Assembly (NCBI GenBank): GCA_030628905.1
Contig: DAOVQB010000004.1
Location: forward strand, 1-59,900
Direction of reading: 5' to 3'
Length of the DNA stretch: 59,900 nucleotides
From: DAOVQB01 sp023128935
GTDB lineage: Bacteria; Eisenbacteria; RBG-16-71-46; CAIMUX01; WJJG01
Below the pieces are notes generated by a model, which was not told the origin of the DNA, ran no database searches, and worked only from the letters and a program-made list of their open reading frames with translations. The position numbers and the translations under genes are program-made. The stretch's first letter is position 1. Each line of letters begins with the position of its first letter. Positions 15,386-24,367 of the stretch are shown here, piece after piece.

Positions 15386-16449
15386 GCAAGGCTCTGCGCG
15401 GCTATGCCGGGCGACGCGTGTTGGTAACGGGCCACACGGGTTTCAAGGGGTCCTGGCTTTGCAGCTTGCTGTGCCACTTAGACAGCGAGGTGCTTGGCTA
15501 TGCACTGCCGCCCCTGCGCGAGGAAGACCATTTCAATGTGATCGGCTTGGAACAAAAGATCACGCACCGGGAAGCCGACATCCTGAACTTCGAGCAGCTC
15601 CGCAAGACCGCTGAGGATTTCCAGCCCGAGTTCGTGTTCCACCTGGCTGCCCAGGCCTTGGTCCGGCCCTCGTACGAGGAGCCCAAGCTCACATTCGACA
15701 CCAATGTAGCCGGATCCGTCAATGTGCTGGAGTGTATCCGGACGAGCGAGTCCGTGAAGGCTTTGGTTTATATAACTTCAGACAAATGCTATCGCAACCG
15801 CGAGTGGATCTGGGGCTATCGCGAGACGGATGAACTAGGTGGCACAGACCCCTACGGCGCCTCCAAAGCTGCTGCCGAGATGGTGTTCCGCGGATATCTC
15901 GAGTCCTTCTTCCGGAAGCGTTCGGGTGTTGGTGCGGCCAGTGTGCGGGCGGGGAATGTGATCGGGGGTGGCGACTGGGCCGAGGACCGGATTCTGCCGG
16001 ACGCCATCCGGGCCCTAATAGCGAACGCGCCAATTCCGGTGCGCAATCCCGACGCGATTCGACCCTGGCAGCATGTCCTCGAGCCGGTCACCGCGTATCT
16101 GTATCTGGGACTCAAGCTCCGCGACCATCCTGAGGCGTTCTCCGGGGCCTGGAATTTCGGCCCCGGCGAGGATTGCTTCGTCTCTGTTGGGAGCCTGGTA
16201 ACGGAAGTCATCGAGCGGTGGGGCAGCGGGGTGATGGAACATGCGCCCGAGAGCCAGGCACCTCCTGAAGCTTCGATCCTGAGCCTGAACTGCGACAAAG
16301 CGAGCCGATGCCTGGGCTGGAGGTCACGCTGGGACTTCCATCAAGCGGTGGCCCGGACCGTCGATTGGTACAAGGCCGTAGCCAACGGAAAGGCCGCGGC
16401 TGACGTTACCCGGGGACAGCTGCAGGAGTATCTGGGGGACACGCCATGA
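15367..16449 (+). CDS. rfbG: CDP-glucose 4,6-dehydratase
   Basis: A 360-residue extended short-chain dehydrogenase that converts CDP-glucose to CDP-4-keto-6-deoxyglucose. It has the NAD-binding VLVTGHTGFKGSWLCSLLCH (about 18-37), where HTGFKG is typical of RfbG, VFHLAAQALVRPSYEEP, the active-site serine/threonine region VYITSDKCYRN, and the catalytic pair in DPYGASKAAAE (YxxxK). RPWQHVLEPVTAYLYLG is another RfbG hallmark. It overlaps rfbF and, by four bases (ATGA), the epimerase gene that follows, so the three form one coupled unit. Confidence 0.93.
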   Translation: MDPSSLSKALRGYAGRRVLVTGHTGFKGSWLCSLLCHLDSEVLGYALPPLREEDHFNVIGLEQKITHREADILNFEQLRKTAEDFQPEFVFHLAAQALVRPSYEEPKLTFDTNVAGSVNVLECIRTSESVKALVYITSDKCYRNREWIWGYRETDELGGTDPYGASKAAAEMVFRGYLESFFRKRSGVGAASVRAGNVIGGGDWAEDRILPDAIRALIANAPIPVRNPDAIRPWQHVLEPVTAYLYLGLKLRDHPEAFSGAWNFGPGEDCFVSVGSLVTEVIERWGSGVMEHAPESQAPPEASILSLNCDKASRCLGWRSRWDFHQAVARTVDWYKAVANGKAAADVTRGQLQEYLGDTP

Positions 16450-16895
16450 TTTCGGGTGTGCGCATCAAAGCGCTGAAACGGATTCCCGATGAGCGCGGCC
16501 TGATCATGCATATGCTGCGCGCCGATGACGAGGGGTTCGCCGGTTTCGGTGAGATCTACTTCTCCTGCATCTACCCCGGGGCCATCAAGGCCTGGCACCT
16601 TCACCAGCGCATGACCCTGAACTATGCTGTCGTGCGAGGGCGCATTAAGCTGGTGCTATACGACGATCGCCCCGACAGTCCAACGCGCCGGGAGCTTCAG
16701 GAGGTTTTCCTGGGACCTGAGAACTACTCTCTAGTCACCATTCCACCCATGGTGTGGAATGGTTTCAAGGGCCTTGGATCGGAGACGGCAATTGTGGCGA
16801 ACTGCGCCACAACCGCCCACGATCCCGAGGAGATCTCGCGGATGGATCCGTTCGATCCTTCCATTCCCTATTCCTGGGATATCAAGCATGGTTGA
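16446..16895 (+). CDS. dTDP-4-dehydrorhamnose 3,5-epimerase-like cupin
   Basis: A 149-residue cupin of the RmlC/RfbC superfamily, shorter than classical RmlC (about 180). The core is YFSCIYPGAIKAWHLHQRMT (histidine base region), NYAVVRGRIKLVLYDDR and a conserved VTIPPMVWNGFKGLG strand. The partner genes rfbF and rfbG make its probable substrate CDP-4-keto-6-deoxyglucose, so a CDP-sugar 3- or 5-epimerase is the most reasonable role; the substrate is inferred from context only. The start overlaps the rfbG stop by four bases. Confidence 0.75.
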   Translation: MISGVRIKALKRIPDERGLIMHMLRADDEGFAGFGEIYFSCIYPGAIKAWHLHQRMTLNYAVVRGRIKLVLYDDRPDSPTRRELQEVFLGPENYSLVTIPPMVWNGFKGLGSETAIVANCATTAHDPEEISRMDPFDPSIPYSWDIKHG

Positions 16896-16917
16896 TCTTG
16901 TCGGTTGAGGTTCTGTG

Positions 16918-17784
16918 ATGGGTTCGCCGGTTTCTTGCATCATACCAACGCATTTGCGCGATGACCTGCTGGCGGAGGCTATCGAGAGCATTCTGGCACA
17001 GACACATGCGCCGCTGGAGATCATCGTCTCGGACAACACCGACAGTACCTCCACCCGCGACTTGGTGGCATCCTACGCAAGCAAGACCAGCGTTGCGGTC
17101 AAATACATCGGCCACAACCAAGGCGGGCGGGGATGCATTTCGCGCACCATCGGCGTCGAGGCGGCACGTGGAGATGTGGTTGCGTTCCTGGATGATGACG
17201 ACCTGTGGGAACCCACCTATCTAGAAGAGATGCTCCGCGTGAAGCGCCAGAGTGGCAGCGAACTGGTCTACGGCTGGCTGACATACCTTCTCGAGGATGT
17301 TCGGACACCCGGTAAGGCGGTCCCGCCGGGCCTCGGACCGGGGGACTTCATCCTGGCAAATCCGGGCACGGTCATATCGAACCTGATGGTCGACCGGGAT
17401 GTCTACCTCCGGCTGGGCGGATTTGATGAGGATGTCCATCCGCCGTATGACAAGGATTTCATCGCGCGGGCCTTGCTGGCAGGCTGCCGGTACGCGGTGC
17501 TGCCCAAGCGTCTGGTGCTCTTCCGGCAGCATGCCGGGGCGCGCGAGTCCCGACACGGCCCCGTTTTTCTGCGGGGCCAGCGGGCCCTTTACGCGAAGCA
17601 CAAGCATTGGATGCCGCTTTTTATGCGCTTGAATATGCGGGTAAAGATCGCCGCTGCTACGGTGGAACAGAAACCCGGGTGGCTTGCGTCGTTGCTGACT
17701 CGCGGCATGGGGCTGTATCTGTTCGGAGTACAGGTTGTACATGAACGGCGGCGCGGGTATCGTCGCCGACGGGAGGATTTGTGA
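16918..17784 (+). CDS. Family 2 glycosyltransferase
   Basis: A 288-residue GT-A glycosyltransferase. It opens with VSCIIPTHLRDDLLAEAIES, has VSDNTD for nucleotide binding, NQGGRGCISRTIGVEAARGD, and the metal-binding VAFLDDDDLWEPTYLEEML (about residues 88-106), then GGFDEDVHPPYDKDFIARAL as the catalytic ED-like loop. A C-terminal basic amphipathic segment could contact the membrane. The ATG at 16918 is preceded by an alternative GTG one codon earlier. It probably transfers the sugar made by the adjacent rfbFG-epimerase-aminotransferase set. Confidence 0.85.
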   Translation: MGSPVSCIIPTHLRDDLLAEAIESILAQTHAPLEIIVSDNTDSTSTRDLVASYASKTSVAVKYIGHNQGGRGCISRTIGVEAARGDVVAFLDDDDLWEPTYLEEMLRVKRQSGSELVYGWLTYLLEDVRTPGKAVPPGLGPGDFILANPGTVISNLMVDRDVYLRLGGFDEDVHPPYDKDFIARALLAGCRYAVLPKRLVLFRQHAGARESRHGPVFLRGQRALYAKHKHWMPLFMRLNMRVKIAAATVEQKPGWLASLLTRGMGLYLFGVQVVHERRRGYRRRREDL

Positions 17785-17947
17785 GCAGGCCTCTACCAAC
17801 CACACTGCTCATGCGGTGGTCCGAACGCCGGAAATTGAAACACCGTGAGATAAAGGCTAGGGATGTACGACCAAGTGCGCAGATAGGCTCGCCCGGTTCC
17901 AATCCCGATCTGGGAGCTGTGAGCCTCGGCGATAGGGGGAACGTCTT

Positions 17948-18952
17948 GTGACCGCACGATTGTCAGTAGCAATCCTGGCGCGACTTGCCCGGTGCTTTCC
18001 GGGCACTACCGCACGAGCACTGAAGCTGGCGGGCCGCACCACGCGGCGCGAGACACGCTACCTGAGGACCATTGCTCTGCGGGAGCAGTCACGACGCCTG
18101 GCGCAAGTGATGGCGGATCTTGGCTTTCGCCAGAACGTCCTCGTCGATGCCGACGGTGAGGTCCACGTGGAATCCCACGGCATACTCCTGAACGTCAAGG
18201 GTACCAACCGCTATTTCAAGGGGTTGGGGGAGAGTGGCAACGAGGGGCACAAGCTGGGTGAGTTCCTGGAGTCCCACGGCATCCGGACGGGGACGATGCT
18301 CGATATCGGTGCGAACTTCGGTGAGATAGCCCTCTATTTCGCCCGCCGCTATCCAGATGCGCGGATCGTGGCTGTCGAGCCCGCACCGGAGAACCTCGCG
18401 ATTCTGAAGGGGAACCTGGGCCGCCAGTACTTTGACACGGGACATGTTCAACTGGTGCCTGAAGCCGTGAGCGCCCGCCGCGGCCACGTGACCATCACCC
18501 AGGGCCTGGGGTCGGAGAACAGCATCGTGTCCAATCGGGACAACACGCCCCTCACGTCGGCCACCGATGGTGTGGAGGTCCCCTGCACGACCCTGGCGGA
18601 GATCGTCGAGCGCTGCGGGCTTGCGGAGATCGACTTCATCAAGATCGATATCGAGGGCGCCGAGCCACTGCTGAGCGAGAGCCTGGTCAAGCTCGCCGGA
18701 TGCGTTCGGTCCCTGTACATCGAGTTCAGCTCGAAGAACAGTGAGGAGAGCTATCTGGAGCTGTTGCGGGCACTAATGGATGCGGGGTATCGCGCCTTTG
18801 TCATGGAGAACCCGGATGAAGACCTATCGTTCGCGCGTGCCCGCGACCTCTACCTTGCTGAACGCCGTGACCACGGGGGGGGGGTGAACTTCTGGTTTCT
18901 AGGTACTATGCAGCAGCAAGCGGTCCGTTCGGGTGACCTCCAGGATCGATGA
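17948..18952 (+). CDS. FkbM-family methyltransferase
   Basis: A 334-residue protein, GTG start with a G-rich site upstream. The FkbM domain occupies about residues 105-290: MLDIGANFGEIALYFARRYP (motif I), IVAVEPAPENLAILKGNL, an LGSENSIVS loop, and IDFIKIDIEGAEPLLSESLV (the DxEGxE signature) followed by YIEFSSKNSEESYLELLRAL. These enzymes O-methylate sugars in exopolysaccharides and natural products. An N-terminal basic stretch of about 60 residues is not part of the family core. Substrate unknown; it is presumably the same glycan as the rest of the cluster. Confidence 0.85.
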   Translation: MTARLSVAILARLARCFPGTTARALKLAGRTTRRETRYLRTIALREQSRRLAQVMADLGFRQNVLVDADGEVHVESHGILLNVKGTNRYFKGLGESGNEGHKLGEFLESHGIRTGTMLDIGANFGEIALYFARRYPDARIVAVEPAPENLAILKGNLGRQYFDTGHVQLVPEAVSARRGHVTITQGLGSENSIVSNRDNTPLTSATDGVEVPCTTLAEIVERCGLAEIDFIKIDIEGAEPLLSESLVKLAGCVRSLYIEFSSKNSEESYLELLRALMDAGYRAFVMENPDEDLSFARARDLYLAERRDHGGGVNFWFLGTMQQQAVRSGDLQDR

Positions 18953-19155
18953 ATACAGCTGCTTCTCGTCCACGAAATCCCTCCTTGGAAACGGTTCCCG
19001 AGGAGGCTATCAGATCCGGCAGGACCGTTCAGGCAGTGATTTCACCCACACAAGAACCGGGAGAGCCTCAATTGAAAAGGGTGTGTTGAGATATATCGAG
19101 TGGTATCGTCTGTTCTTGCCCCAGCTTTCAATATCAATGTCGGAGGTGGCAGGCC

Positions 19156-19917
19156 GTGATTCGCTCCATTCCATACCTAATTAGGGAAATCCTGACACCC
19201 GACGGCTGGCTGGAGGGATTTCTGGGATGCCCGGCCTGGCAAATTCGTTCCGTTTCTGAATTGGCAAAGTTGGTAAAGGACGACGCTGCCGCCTGCTGTG
19301 CGGCTTTCACTGAACTGACTGCTTCACCCGTCTTTGTCTATGCCAAGGCGCCAACCGATCTTATTGAACAGGTCACCGCGCTGACGGGATGTGGGTTTCA
19401 GTTGATCGATACGAATGTCGTTTTTGATAAACCGATCTCCGCGAATGAAGACAGTGCCGACCGGATTATAATCCGCCCGGCTCGAGTGGAAGATCAGCAG
19501 CGGGTCGGGCAAATTGCCGGGGCGAATTTTGCTTTTTCACGATTTCACCTGGACCCGGCGATCTCGAATCAAACGGCTGACGCCATCAAAGCGGCCTGGG
19601 CGGAGAATTTCTGGTCGGGACAACGAGGGGACGCCATGTTGGTGGCCGAGGTGGACAATCAAGTGGCCGGTTTTCTCCAGCTGTTGGTCCGGGAGCCTGA
19701 AGTGGTGGTGATCGACTTGATCGCCGTGGATAAGACATTCAGGAATCAAGGAGTAGCCACCGGGCTGATCGCTGAAGCAGAAAGACTCTATTCCCGGTGT
19801 GAGTTGATTCGGGTGGGTACACAGATCGCAAACTTACCATCCATTCGCTGTTATGAGAATACCGGCTTCCGGCTGCGGAGCTCCGCGTACCTGTTCCATT
19901 TCCACTCTCGGTTATAG
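19156..19917 (+). CDS. WecD-like GNAT acetyltransferase
   Basis: A 253-residue GNAT protein with the two-part layout of WecD/RffC, which acetylates dTDP-4-amino-4,6-dideoxygalactose. The N-terminal half is less conserved (GCGFQLIDTNVVFDKPI). The GNAT core follows: IIIRPARVEDQQRVGQIAG, ANFAFSRFHLDPAISNQTAD, an EVDNQVAGFLQLLV strand and VDKTFRNQGVATGLIAEAER, the acetyl-CoA loop, ending in NLPSIRCYENTGFRL. The GTG at 19156 has GGAGG ten bases upstream. With the DegT aminotransferase at 13332 it would yield an N-acetylated 4-amino-6-deoxy sugar. Confidence 0.82.
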   Translation: MIRSIPYLIREILTPDGWLEGFLGCPAWQIRSVSELAKLVKDDAAACCAAFTELTASPVFVYAKAPTDLIEQVTALTGCGFQLIDTNVVFDKPISANEDSADRIIIRPARVEDQQRVGQIAGANFAFSRFHLDPAISNQTADAIKAAWAENFWSGQRGDAMLVAEVDNQVAGFLQLLVREPEVVVIDLIAVDKTFRNQGVATGLIAEAERLYSRCELIRVGTQIANLPSIRCYENTGFRLRSSAYLFHFHSRL

Positions 19918-20259
19918 GCGACCTGATCATGTGCGGCAGAGCCGGATATTTTAGTGATCAACTTATCCCGCAGCGCAACTAGTTCCTGGGTCTCTTCATG
20001 GCCAAGCTCATAGTCGAGACCGGGGACATCCTTGCCTGTTGCCACGCGCTTCAGTGGTTGATCGCTTCCACGAACAGATGGGTGACGGGTAGTCCCTCAT
20101 TCCATCCCTCGCCCAGGAAACAGGTTGACCGCAGCAGATAAGAGGGACAAACTGCATAAGTTACGGCGGTGGGCCATGGTCCGTCCCGCGGGCGTGACCG
20201 AGTGCGAGAACCGGCATCGAGTCCTGCGGGCCGGGTGGGAAAGGGCACGGTGAACGAGA
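19918..20259. other. Gene-free stretch, possible minus-strand gene scrap
   Basis: On the minus strand two overlapping frames look like protein: a segment CFLGEGWNEGLPVTHLFVEA (about 20050-20130) and, shifted, KDVPGLDYELGHEETQELVA then LRDKLITKI (about 19945-20045). Together they resemble one frameshifted gene end, but I do not recognise the family. No promoter or terminator stands out. Confidence 0.3.
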
Positions 20260-20955
20260 ATGCAGACGGTAGCCATCGTACAGGCCAGGATGTCCTCATC
20301 ACGTCTTCCCGGGAAGGTCCTCCACCGCATCGAAGGTACCCCCCTGCTCGGCTATCTGCTGGAACGACTCAGGTGTGCCGAGCGGGTCGGGACGATCGTG
20401 GTGGCCACGTCGGACGATGAGACCGATGAGCCGATCGTGGAGTTCTGCGCGACAACCGGTACGACGTGCTTTCAGGGCTCGCTGGAGAATGTGGCCCGAC
20501 GGTATGCGCAATTGCTGGAGGCGTTTCCCGCGGAGGGCTATATCCGGGTATGTGGCGACAGTCCGCTGCTGGACCCGGGATTGGTTGACGAGGTGGTGGC
20601 CTTGTACGCGGAGCAGACCCCCGATTTGGCCACCAATGTCTTTCCCAGGTCCTTTCCCAAAGGGCAGTCGGTAGAGGTCTTCGGGGCACAATCCTTTCGG
20701 TCGATCTATGACCAGCTTGCCCGGTCCGAGGACCGGGAGCACGTCACGCAATTCTTCTATCGCTACGCGGCACGATACCGGATCGTGAATCTCAGCAGCG
20801 GCTTGGATTGTGCCGGTGAGTCGCTCGCGATCGATACGACCGAGGATATGGAGTCCTTCCGGGTCCTGGTGACGGAGATGGATCGGCCTCATTGGACTTA
20901 TGGCTGGAAGGAATTGCTAGAGATGAAACGGGCCCTCACTCATTCCCAGGGATGA
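20260..20955 (+). CDS. SpsF-like cytidylyltransferase
   Basis: A 231-residue member of the acylneuraminate cytidylyltransferase-like family (SpsF/NeuA superfamily). The CTP-binding start is VAIVQARMSSSRLPGKVL (QARMxSxRLPGK), followed by IVVATSDDETDEPIVEFC, CFQGSLENVARRYAQLLEAF and YIRVCGDSPLLDPGLVDEVV. It is shorter than typical NeuA and closest to SpsF of spore-coat polysaccharide synthesis. It begins a tightly ordered run (oxidoreductase, aminotransferase, epimerase, NeuB-type synthase). Activation of an unusual acidic sugar as a CMP or CDP derivative is likely; the exact sugar is inferred only. Confidence 0.82.
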   Translation: MQTVAIVQARMSSSRLPGKVLHRIEGTPLLGYLLERLRCAERVGTIVVATSDDETDEPIVEFCATTGTTCFQGSLENVARRYAQLLEAFPAEGYIRVCGDSPLLDPGLVDEVVALYAEQTPDLATNVFPRSFPKGQSVEVFGAQSFRSIYDQLARSEDREHVTQFFYRYAARYRIVNLSSGLDCAGESLAIDTTEDMESFRVLVTEMDRPHWTYGWKELLEMKRALTHSQG

Positions 20956-21027
20956 TTTGGGAGCGAGCCGGCGATAAGTCCGGAACACGGCCTGAGCATG
21001 CCGGAGAGCACCGGTCGGGATCACAGG

Positions 21028-22032
21028 ATGGCGACACTGAAGATTGGGATCATCGGCCTCGGGGTCGGCGAGCAGCACATTGCGGGGTACCGCGCCCACG
21101 CCCACGCCAGGGTGGTGGTGCTCTGCGACATCGATGCCGAGAAGCGGGACATGGCCCGCAGTCGGTATCCGGAGTGCAAGGTCGTCAGCCAGGCGGCCGA
21201 AGTGCTCCGTGATCCGGAGATCGATGTCGTGTCGATCGCCAGCTACGATGACTGCCATGCCGCCGAGGTGCTGGAGGCGCTCCAGGAAGGCAAGCATGTC
21301 TTCGTGGAGAAGCCGCTTTGTCTCTACCCCGACGAGGCCAAGGCGATTCGTTCCGAGCTGAAGCGGAGACCCAATCTGAGCCTGTCATCGAATCTGATCT
21401 TGCGCAAGTCACCGCGGTTCCTGTATCTGAGGGAGAAGATCCAGGCCGGGGATTTGGGGGAGCTATTCTACCTCGAGGGCGCCTATAACTATGGCCGGCT
21501 GCGCAAACTGACCCACGGCTGGCGGGGTAAGATAGATCTCTACTCGGTGGTGTACGGAGGTGGCGTTCATATCATCGATCTGCTACTCTGGCTGACCGGG
21601 GAACGGATCGTCGAGGTCAGTGCCTTCGGCAACGGGATCGCGACGCGGGACACGGCCTTCCGGCACAATGACATGGTCGTGGCGATCCTGCGGTGCGAGA
21701 GCGGTGTGATCGGCAAGATCAGCTGCAATTTCGGTTGCGTCGGTCCGCACTTCCATGAGCTGGCCGTGTATGGGACCGAGGCCACGTTCGTCAACCGGCT
21801 CGAAGGAGGTTTCCTCACGTCGTCACGAGATCCTGATCAGGTGCCTGAGATGATTCCGGGAACCCATCGCAGTGTCCCAAAAGGAGCGTTGATCACCAGC
21901 TTCCTGGATGGGATTCTAGGACTCGGGACCGCAGAGGTGACGGCCGATGATGTCTTCGAAGCGATGTCGGCCTGCTTCGCGATAGAACAGGCCGTGCGGG
22001 AGCCCGGGAAGGTTGCGGTGGAAGCGTTTTGA
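21028..22032 (+). CDS. Gfo/Idh/MocA-family oxidoreductase
   Basis: A 334-residue NAD(P)-dependent dehydrogenase. The Rossmann fold opens with KIGIIGLGVGEQHIAGYRAH, then VVLCDIDAEKRDMARSRYPE, DVVSIASYDDCHAAEVLEAL and the catalytic lysine in HVFVEKPLCLYPDEAKAI (EKP motif). The C-terminal domain carries GGGVHIIDLLLWLTGE. The ATG at 21028 is preferred; ten codons upstream in frame belong to no motif. In sugar clusters such enzymes oxidise position 3 or 4 of nucleotide sugars before transamination. That fits the DegT aminotransferase directly downstream. Confidence 0.88.
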   Translation: MATLKIGIIGLGVGEQHIAGYRAHAHARVVVLCDIDAEKRDMARSRYPECKVVSQAAEVLRDPEIDVVSIASYDDCHAAEVLEALQEGKHVFVEKPLCLYPDEAKAIRSELKRRPNLSLSSNLILRKSPRFLYLREKIQAGDLGELFYLEGAYNYGRLRKLTHGWRGKIDLYSVVYGGGVHIIDLLLWLTGERIVEVSAFGNGIATRDTAFRHNDMVVAILRCESGVIGKISCNFGCVGPHFHELAVYGTEATFVNRLEGGFLTSSRDPDQVPEMIPGTHRSVPKGALITSFLDGILGLGTAEVTADDVFEAMSACFAIEQAVREPGKVAVEAF

Positions 22033-22096
22033 GGCTCAGGGGGCGATCATTCAAGGGCTGGATCGAGGACTACTGACAGCCAAGGGAGAAGCTCTG

Positions 22097-23308
22097 ATGA
22101 GGGAGCTGGCGAAGAGGGATTCAGCGTCGATGAAAGAACAAGGTTCCCAACCGACTGATAGACAGGTTCCATTCGGCCGTCCGATCACTGCCGCAGAGGA
22201 GCGGGAGGCCATAGGCCGGGTGCTGGACTCCGGCCTGCTGGTGCACGGACCGGTCCTGAGACAGTTCGAATCCTTGTTTGCCCGGTTCACGAATGCCCCT
22301 CATGCGATCGGCACGTCCTCGTGCACGGCTGCCCTGCATCTGGCCTATCATGCCCTGGGCATCGGTTCGGGCGATGAGGTGATCGTGCCTGCCCAGACGC
22401 ACACCGCGACCGCCCACGCGGTGGAGCTGGTAGGTGCCAAGCCCGTTTTCGTAGACGCAGACGAAACCACCGGGAATGTCGCCATCGAACAGATCGAGCC
22501 GCTCATCACTGGGTGCACCCGGGCGATTTCGATCGTCCATTTCCTCGGTCTGCCGGTGGACATGCAGCTGGTCTGCAGGCTGGCCGAACGACACGGCCTC
22601 CATATAATAGAGGACTGTGCCCTGGCGCTGGGAGCATCTCTGGAGGGCACACACGTAGGCCTCTGGGGAACCGTGGGTTGCTTCTCGTTCTATCCGATCA
22701 AACACATCACCACCGCGGAAGGCGGCATGGCGATCACCCGGGATGGCGAGTTGGCCGCCAAGCTTTCGCATCTGCGCGCCTTCGGGGTTGACCGTCAGCA
22801 GGGTGAACGCCGGATTCCCGGGATGTATGATGTGACCATGGTCGGATACAACTACCGCATGAGCGAGATCCATGCCGCGATCGGCCAGGTTCAGATGGAC
22901 CGGCTTCCCGGATTCCTGGCGAGGAGGAAGCAGAACTACGCGGTTCTGACTCAGGGGCTGCGGGAAATCGAAGAGATAGACCTCCTGAAATCGGGCGTCG
23001 CGGACCGGATCAGCAGCCACTACTGTCACGCATTGATTCTGAAGCCGAAGTGGGCCGCCCGTCGCAATGACCTCATCAAGGAGCTTGGCGAGCGGGGGGT
23101 TGGCACCAGCATCTACTATCCGCGACCGGTCCCGTTGATGACTCACTACCGCGAGAAGTACGGATACCGGGAGGGGGATTTTCCAAGCGCCTCGCGGATC
23201 AGCGATCGGTCGATTGCGCTTCCGGTGGGGCCTCATCTGGGCACGGATGACATGGAGTACATTACAATTGCAGTCAAGGAGGCGATATGCAGGGTAACCG
23301 GGGGCTGA
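22097..23308 (+). CDS. DegT/DnrJ/EryC1-family aminotransferase (second)
   Basis: A 403-residue PLP enzyme. Motifs: GTSSCTAALHLAYHALG (phosphate loop), IIEDCALALGASLEGTHVGL (aspartate), and FYPIKHITTAEGGMAITRDG with the catalytic lysine. Glycine/arginine-rich YNYRMSEIHAAIGQVQMDRL is the family dimer motif. The ATG at 22097 has GGGAGAA seven bases upstream; an open extension to 22013 overlaps the oxidoreductase gene. It shares only the family framework with the aminotransferase at 13332, so the two likely act on different sugars. It is coupled to the next gene by a 22-base overlap. Confidence 0.86.
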   Translation: MRELAKRDSASMKEQGSQPTDRQVPFGRPITAAEEREAIGRVLDSGLLVHGPVLRQFESLFARFTNAPHAIGTSSCTAALHLAYHALGIGSGDEVIVPAQTHTATAHAVELVGAKPVFVDADETTGNVAIEQIEPLITGCTRAISIVHFLGLPVDMQLVCRLAERHGLHIIEDCALALGASLEGTHVGLWGTVGCFSFYPIKHITTAEGGMAITRDGELAAKLSHLRAFGVDRQQGERRIPGMYDVTMVGYNYRMSEIHAAIGQVQMDRLPGFLARRKQNYAVLTQGLREIEEIDLLKSGVADRISSHYCHALILKPKWAARRNDLIKELGERGVGTSIYYPRPVPLMTHYREKYGYREGDFPSASRISDRSIALPVGPHLGTDDMEYITIAVKEAICRVTGG

Positions 23309-24354
23309 GCGATCTGGAAGGGCGCCGGATTGCACTGATCGGAGGCGCGGGGTTCATCGGTCACAATCTGGCCCTGATGCTGCACGCCTGCGGCGCGAAG
23401 GTCGCGATCATTGACAGCCTGGGCGTCAACAACATGCTGACCTTCCAATCGACCGACAACCACAGCCCCGACCGCGAGCTATATCTGGACATCACCCATC
23501 AGCGACTCAATCTCCTTCGTGAGAAGGCCATCGAGCTGTACGTCCAGGATGCCCGCGACTACCTTGCGCTGGCCAAGCTCATGAAGAAGGCTGCCCCGGA
23601 TACCTTCATTCATCTGGCCGCGGTGGCCCACGCCGGCAAGTCGAACAAGGATCCCTACACGACCTTCGATCACAGCCTCCGGACGCTCGAGAACGCCCTA
23701 GACTGTGCCCGCAGCCGTTGCCAGCACTTCATCTACTTTTCCTCGAGCATGGTTTACGGGGATTTCACCGGCGCGTCGGTCACGGAGGAGAGCCCTTGCG
23801 AGCCGCTGGGGATATATGGGGCCCTGAAGTACGCGGGCGAGAAGATCGTCATCGCCTATAATCAGGTCTTCGACCTCCCCTATACGATTGTCCGGCCCTC
23901 CGCACTATATGGTGAACGCTGTGTGAGCCGCCGCGTGTCTCAGATCTTCATTGAGAATGCCTTGCGGGGTGACGACATCACGGTCCAAGGAGATGGCAGC
24001 GACCGACTGGATTTCACCTATATTCAGGACCTTTGCCACGGGATCATTCAAGTGCTTGCACGCAAGCAGGCGCTCAATCAGATCTTCAACCTCACCTACG
24101 GCGAGAGCTGCTCGGTGGCCCAGCTCGTTGGAATCCTAAAGCAGGAGTTCCCCAATATCCGTGCTCACTACCAGGAACGTGACCGGCTGATGCCCAAGCG
24201 CGGGACATTGAACGTGGACAAGGCCCGGGAGCTGATCGACTATCGGCCCAGCTGGCCGCTTGAGCGGGGGCTGCCCAAGTACATCGAGTGGTACCGCAGC
24301 CTGAACATGTGGCAACCAGTCGAAGATCGAGACGGCATGGTCGTCAGCAGATGA
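23287..24354 (+). CDS. NAD-dependent sugar epimerase/dehydratase
   Basis: A 355-residue extended SDR. The dinucleotide motif is RIALIGGAGFIGHNLALMLH (about 13-32), followed by PDTFIHLAAVAHAGKSNKDP, FIYFSSSMVYGDFTG and the catalytic IYGALKYAGEKIVIAYNQVF (YxxxK). YTIVRPSALYGERCVSRRVS and LDFTYIQDLCHGIIQVL complete the fold. The start has AAGGAGG five bases upstream and overlaps the end of the aminotransferase. The reaction (4-epimerase, dehydratase or hydrolysing epimerase) cannot be told from motifs. Its place beside a NeuB-type gene suggests it prepares the hexosamine precursor. Confidence 0.85.
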   Translation: MQGNRGLSDLEGRRIALIGGAGFIGHNLALMLHACGAKVAIIDSLGVNNMLTFQSTDNHSPDRELYLDITHQRLNLLREKAIELYVQDARDYLALAKLMKKAAPDTFIHLAAVAHAGKSNKDPYTTFDHSLRTLENALDCARSRCQHFIYFSSSMVYGDFTGASVTEESPCEPLGIYGALKYAGEKIVIAYNQVFDLPYTIVRPSALYGERCVSRRVSQIFIENALRGDDITVQGDGSDRLDFTYIQDLCHGIIQVLARKQALNQIFNLTYGESCSVAQLVGILKQEFPNIRAHYQERDRLMPKRGTLNVDKARELIDYRPSWPLERGLPKYIEWYRSLNMWQPVEDRDGMVVSR

Positions 24355-24367
24355 TGAGGGGCGCGAA

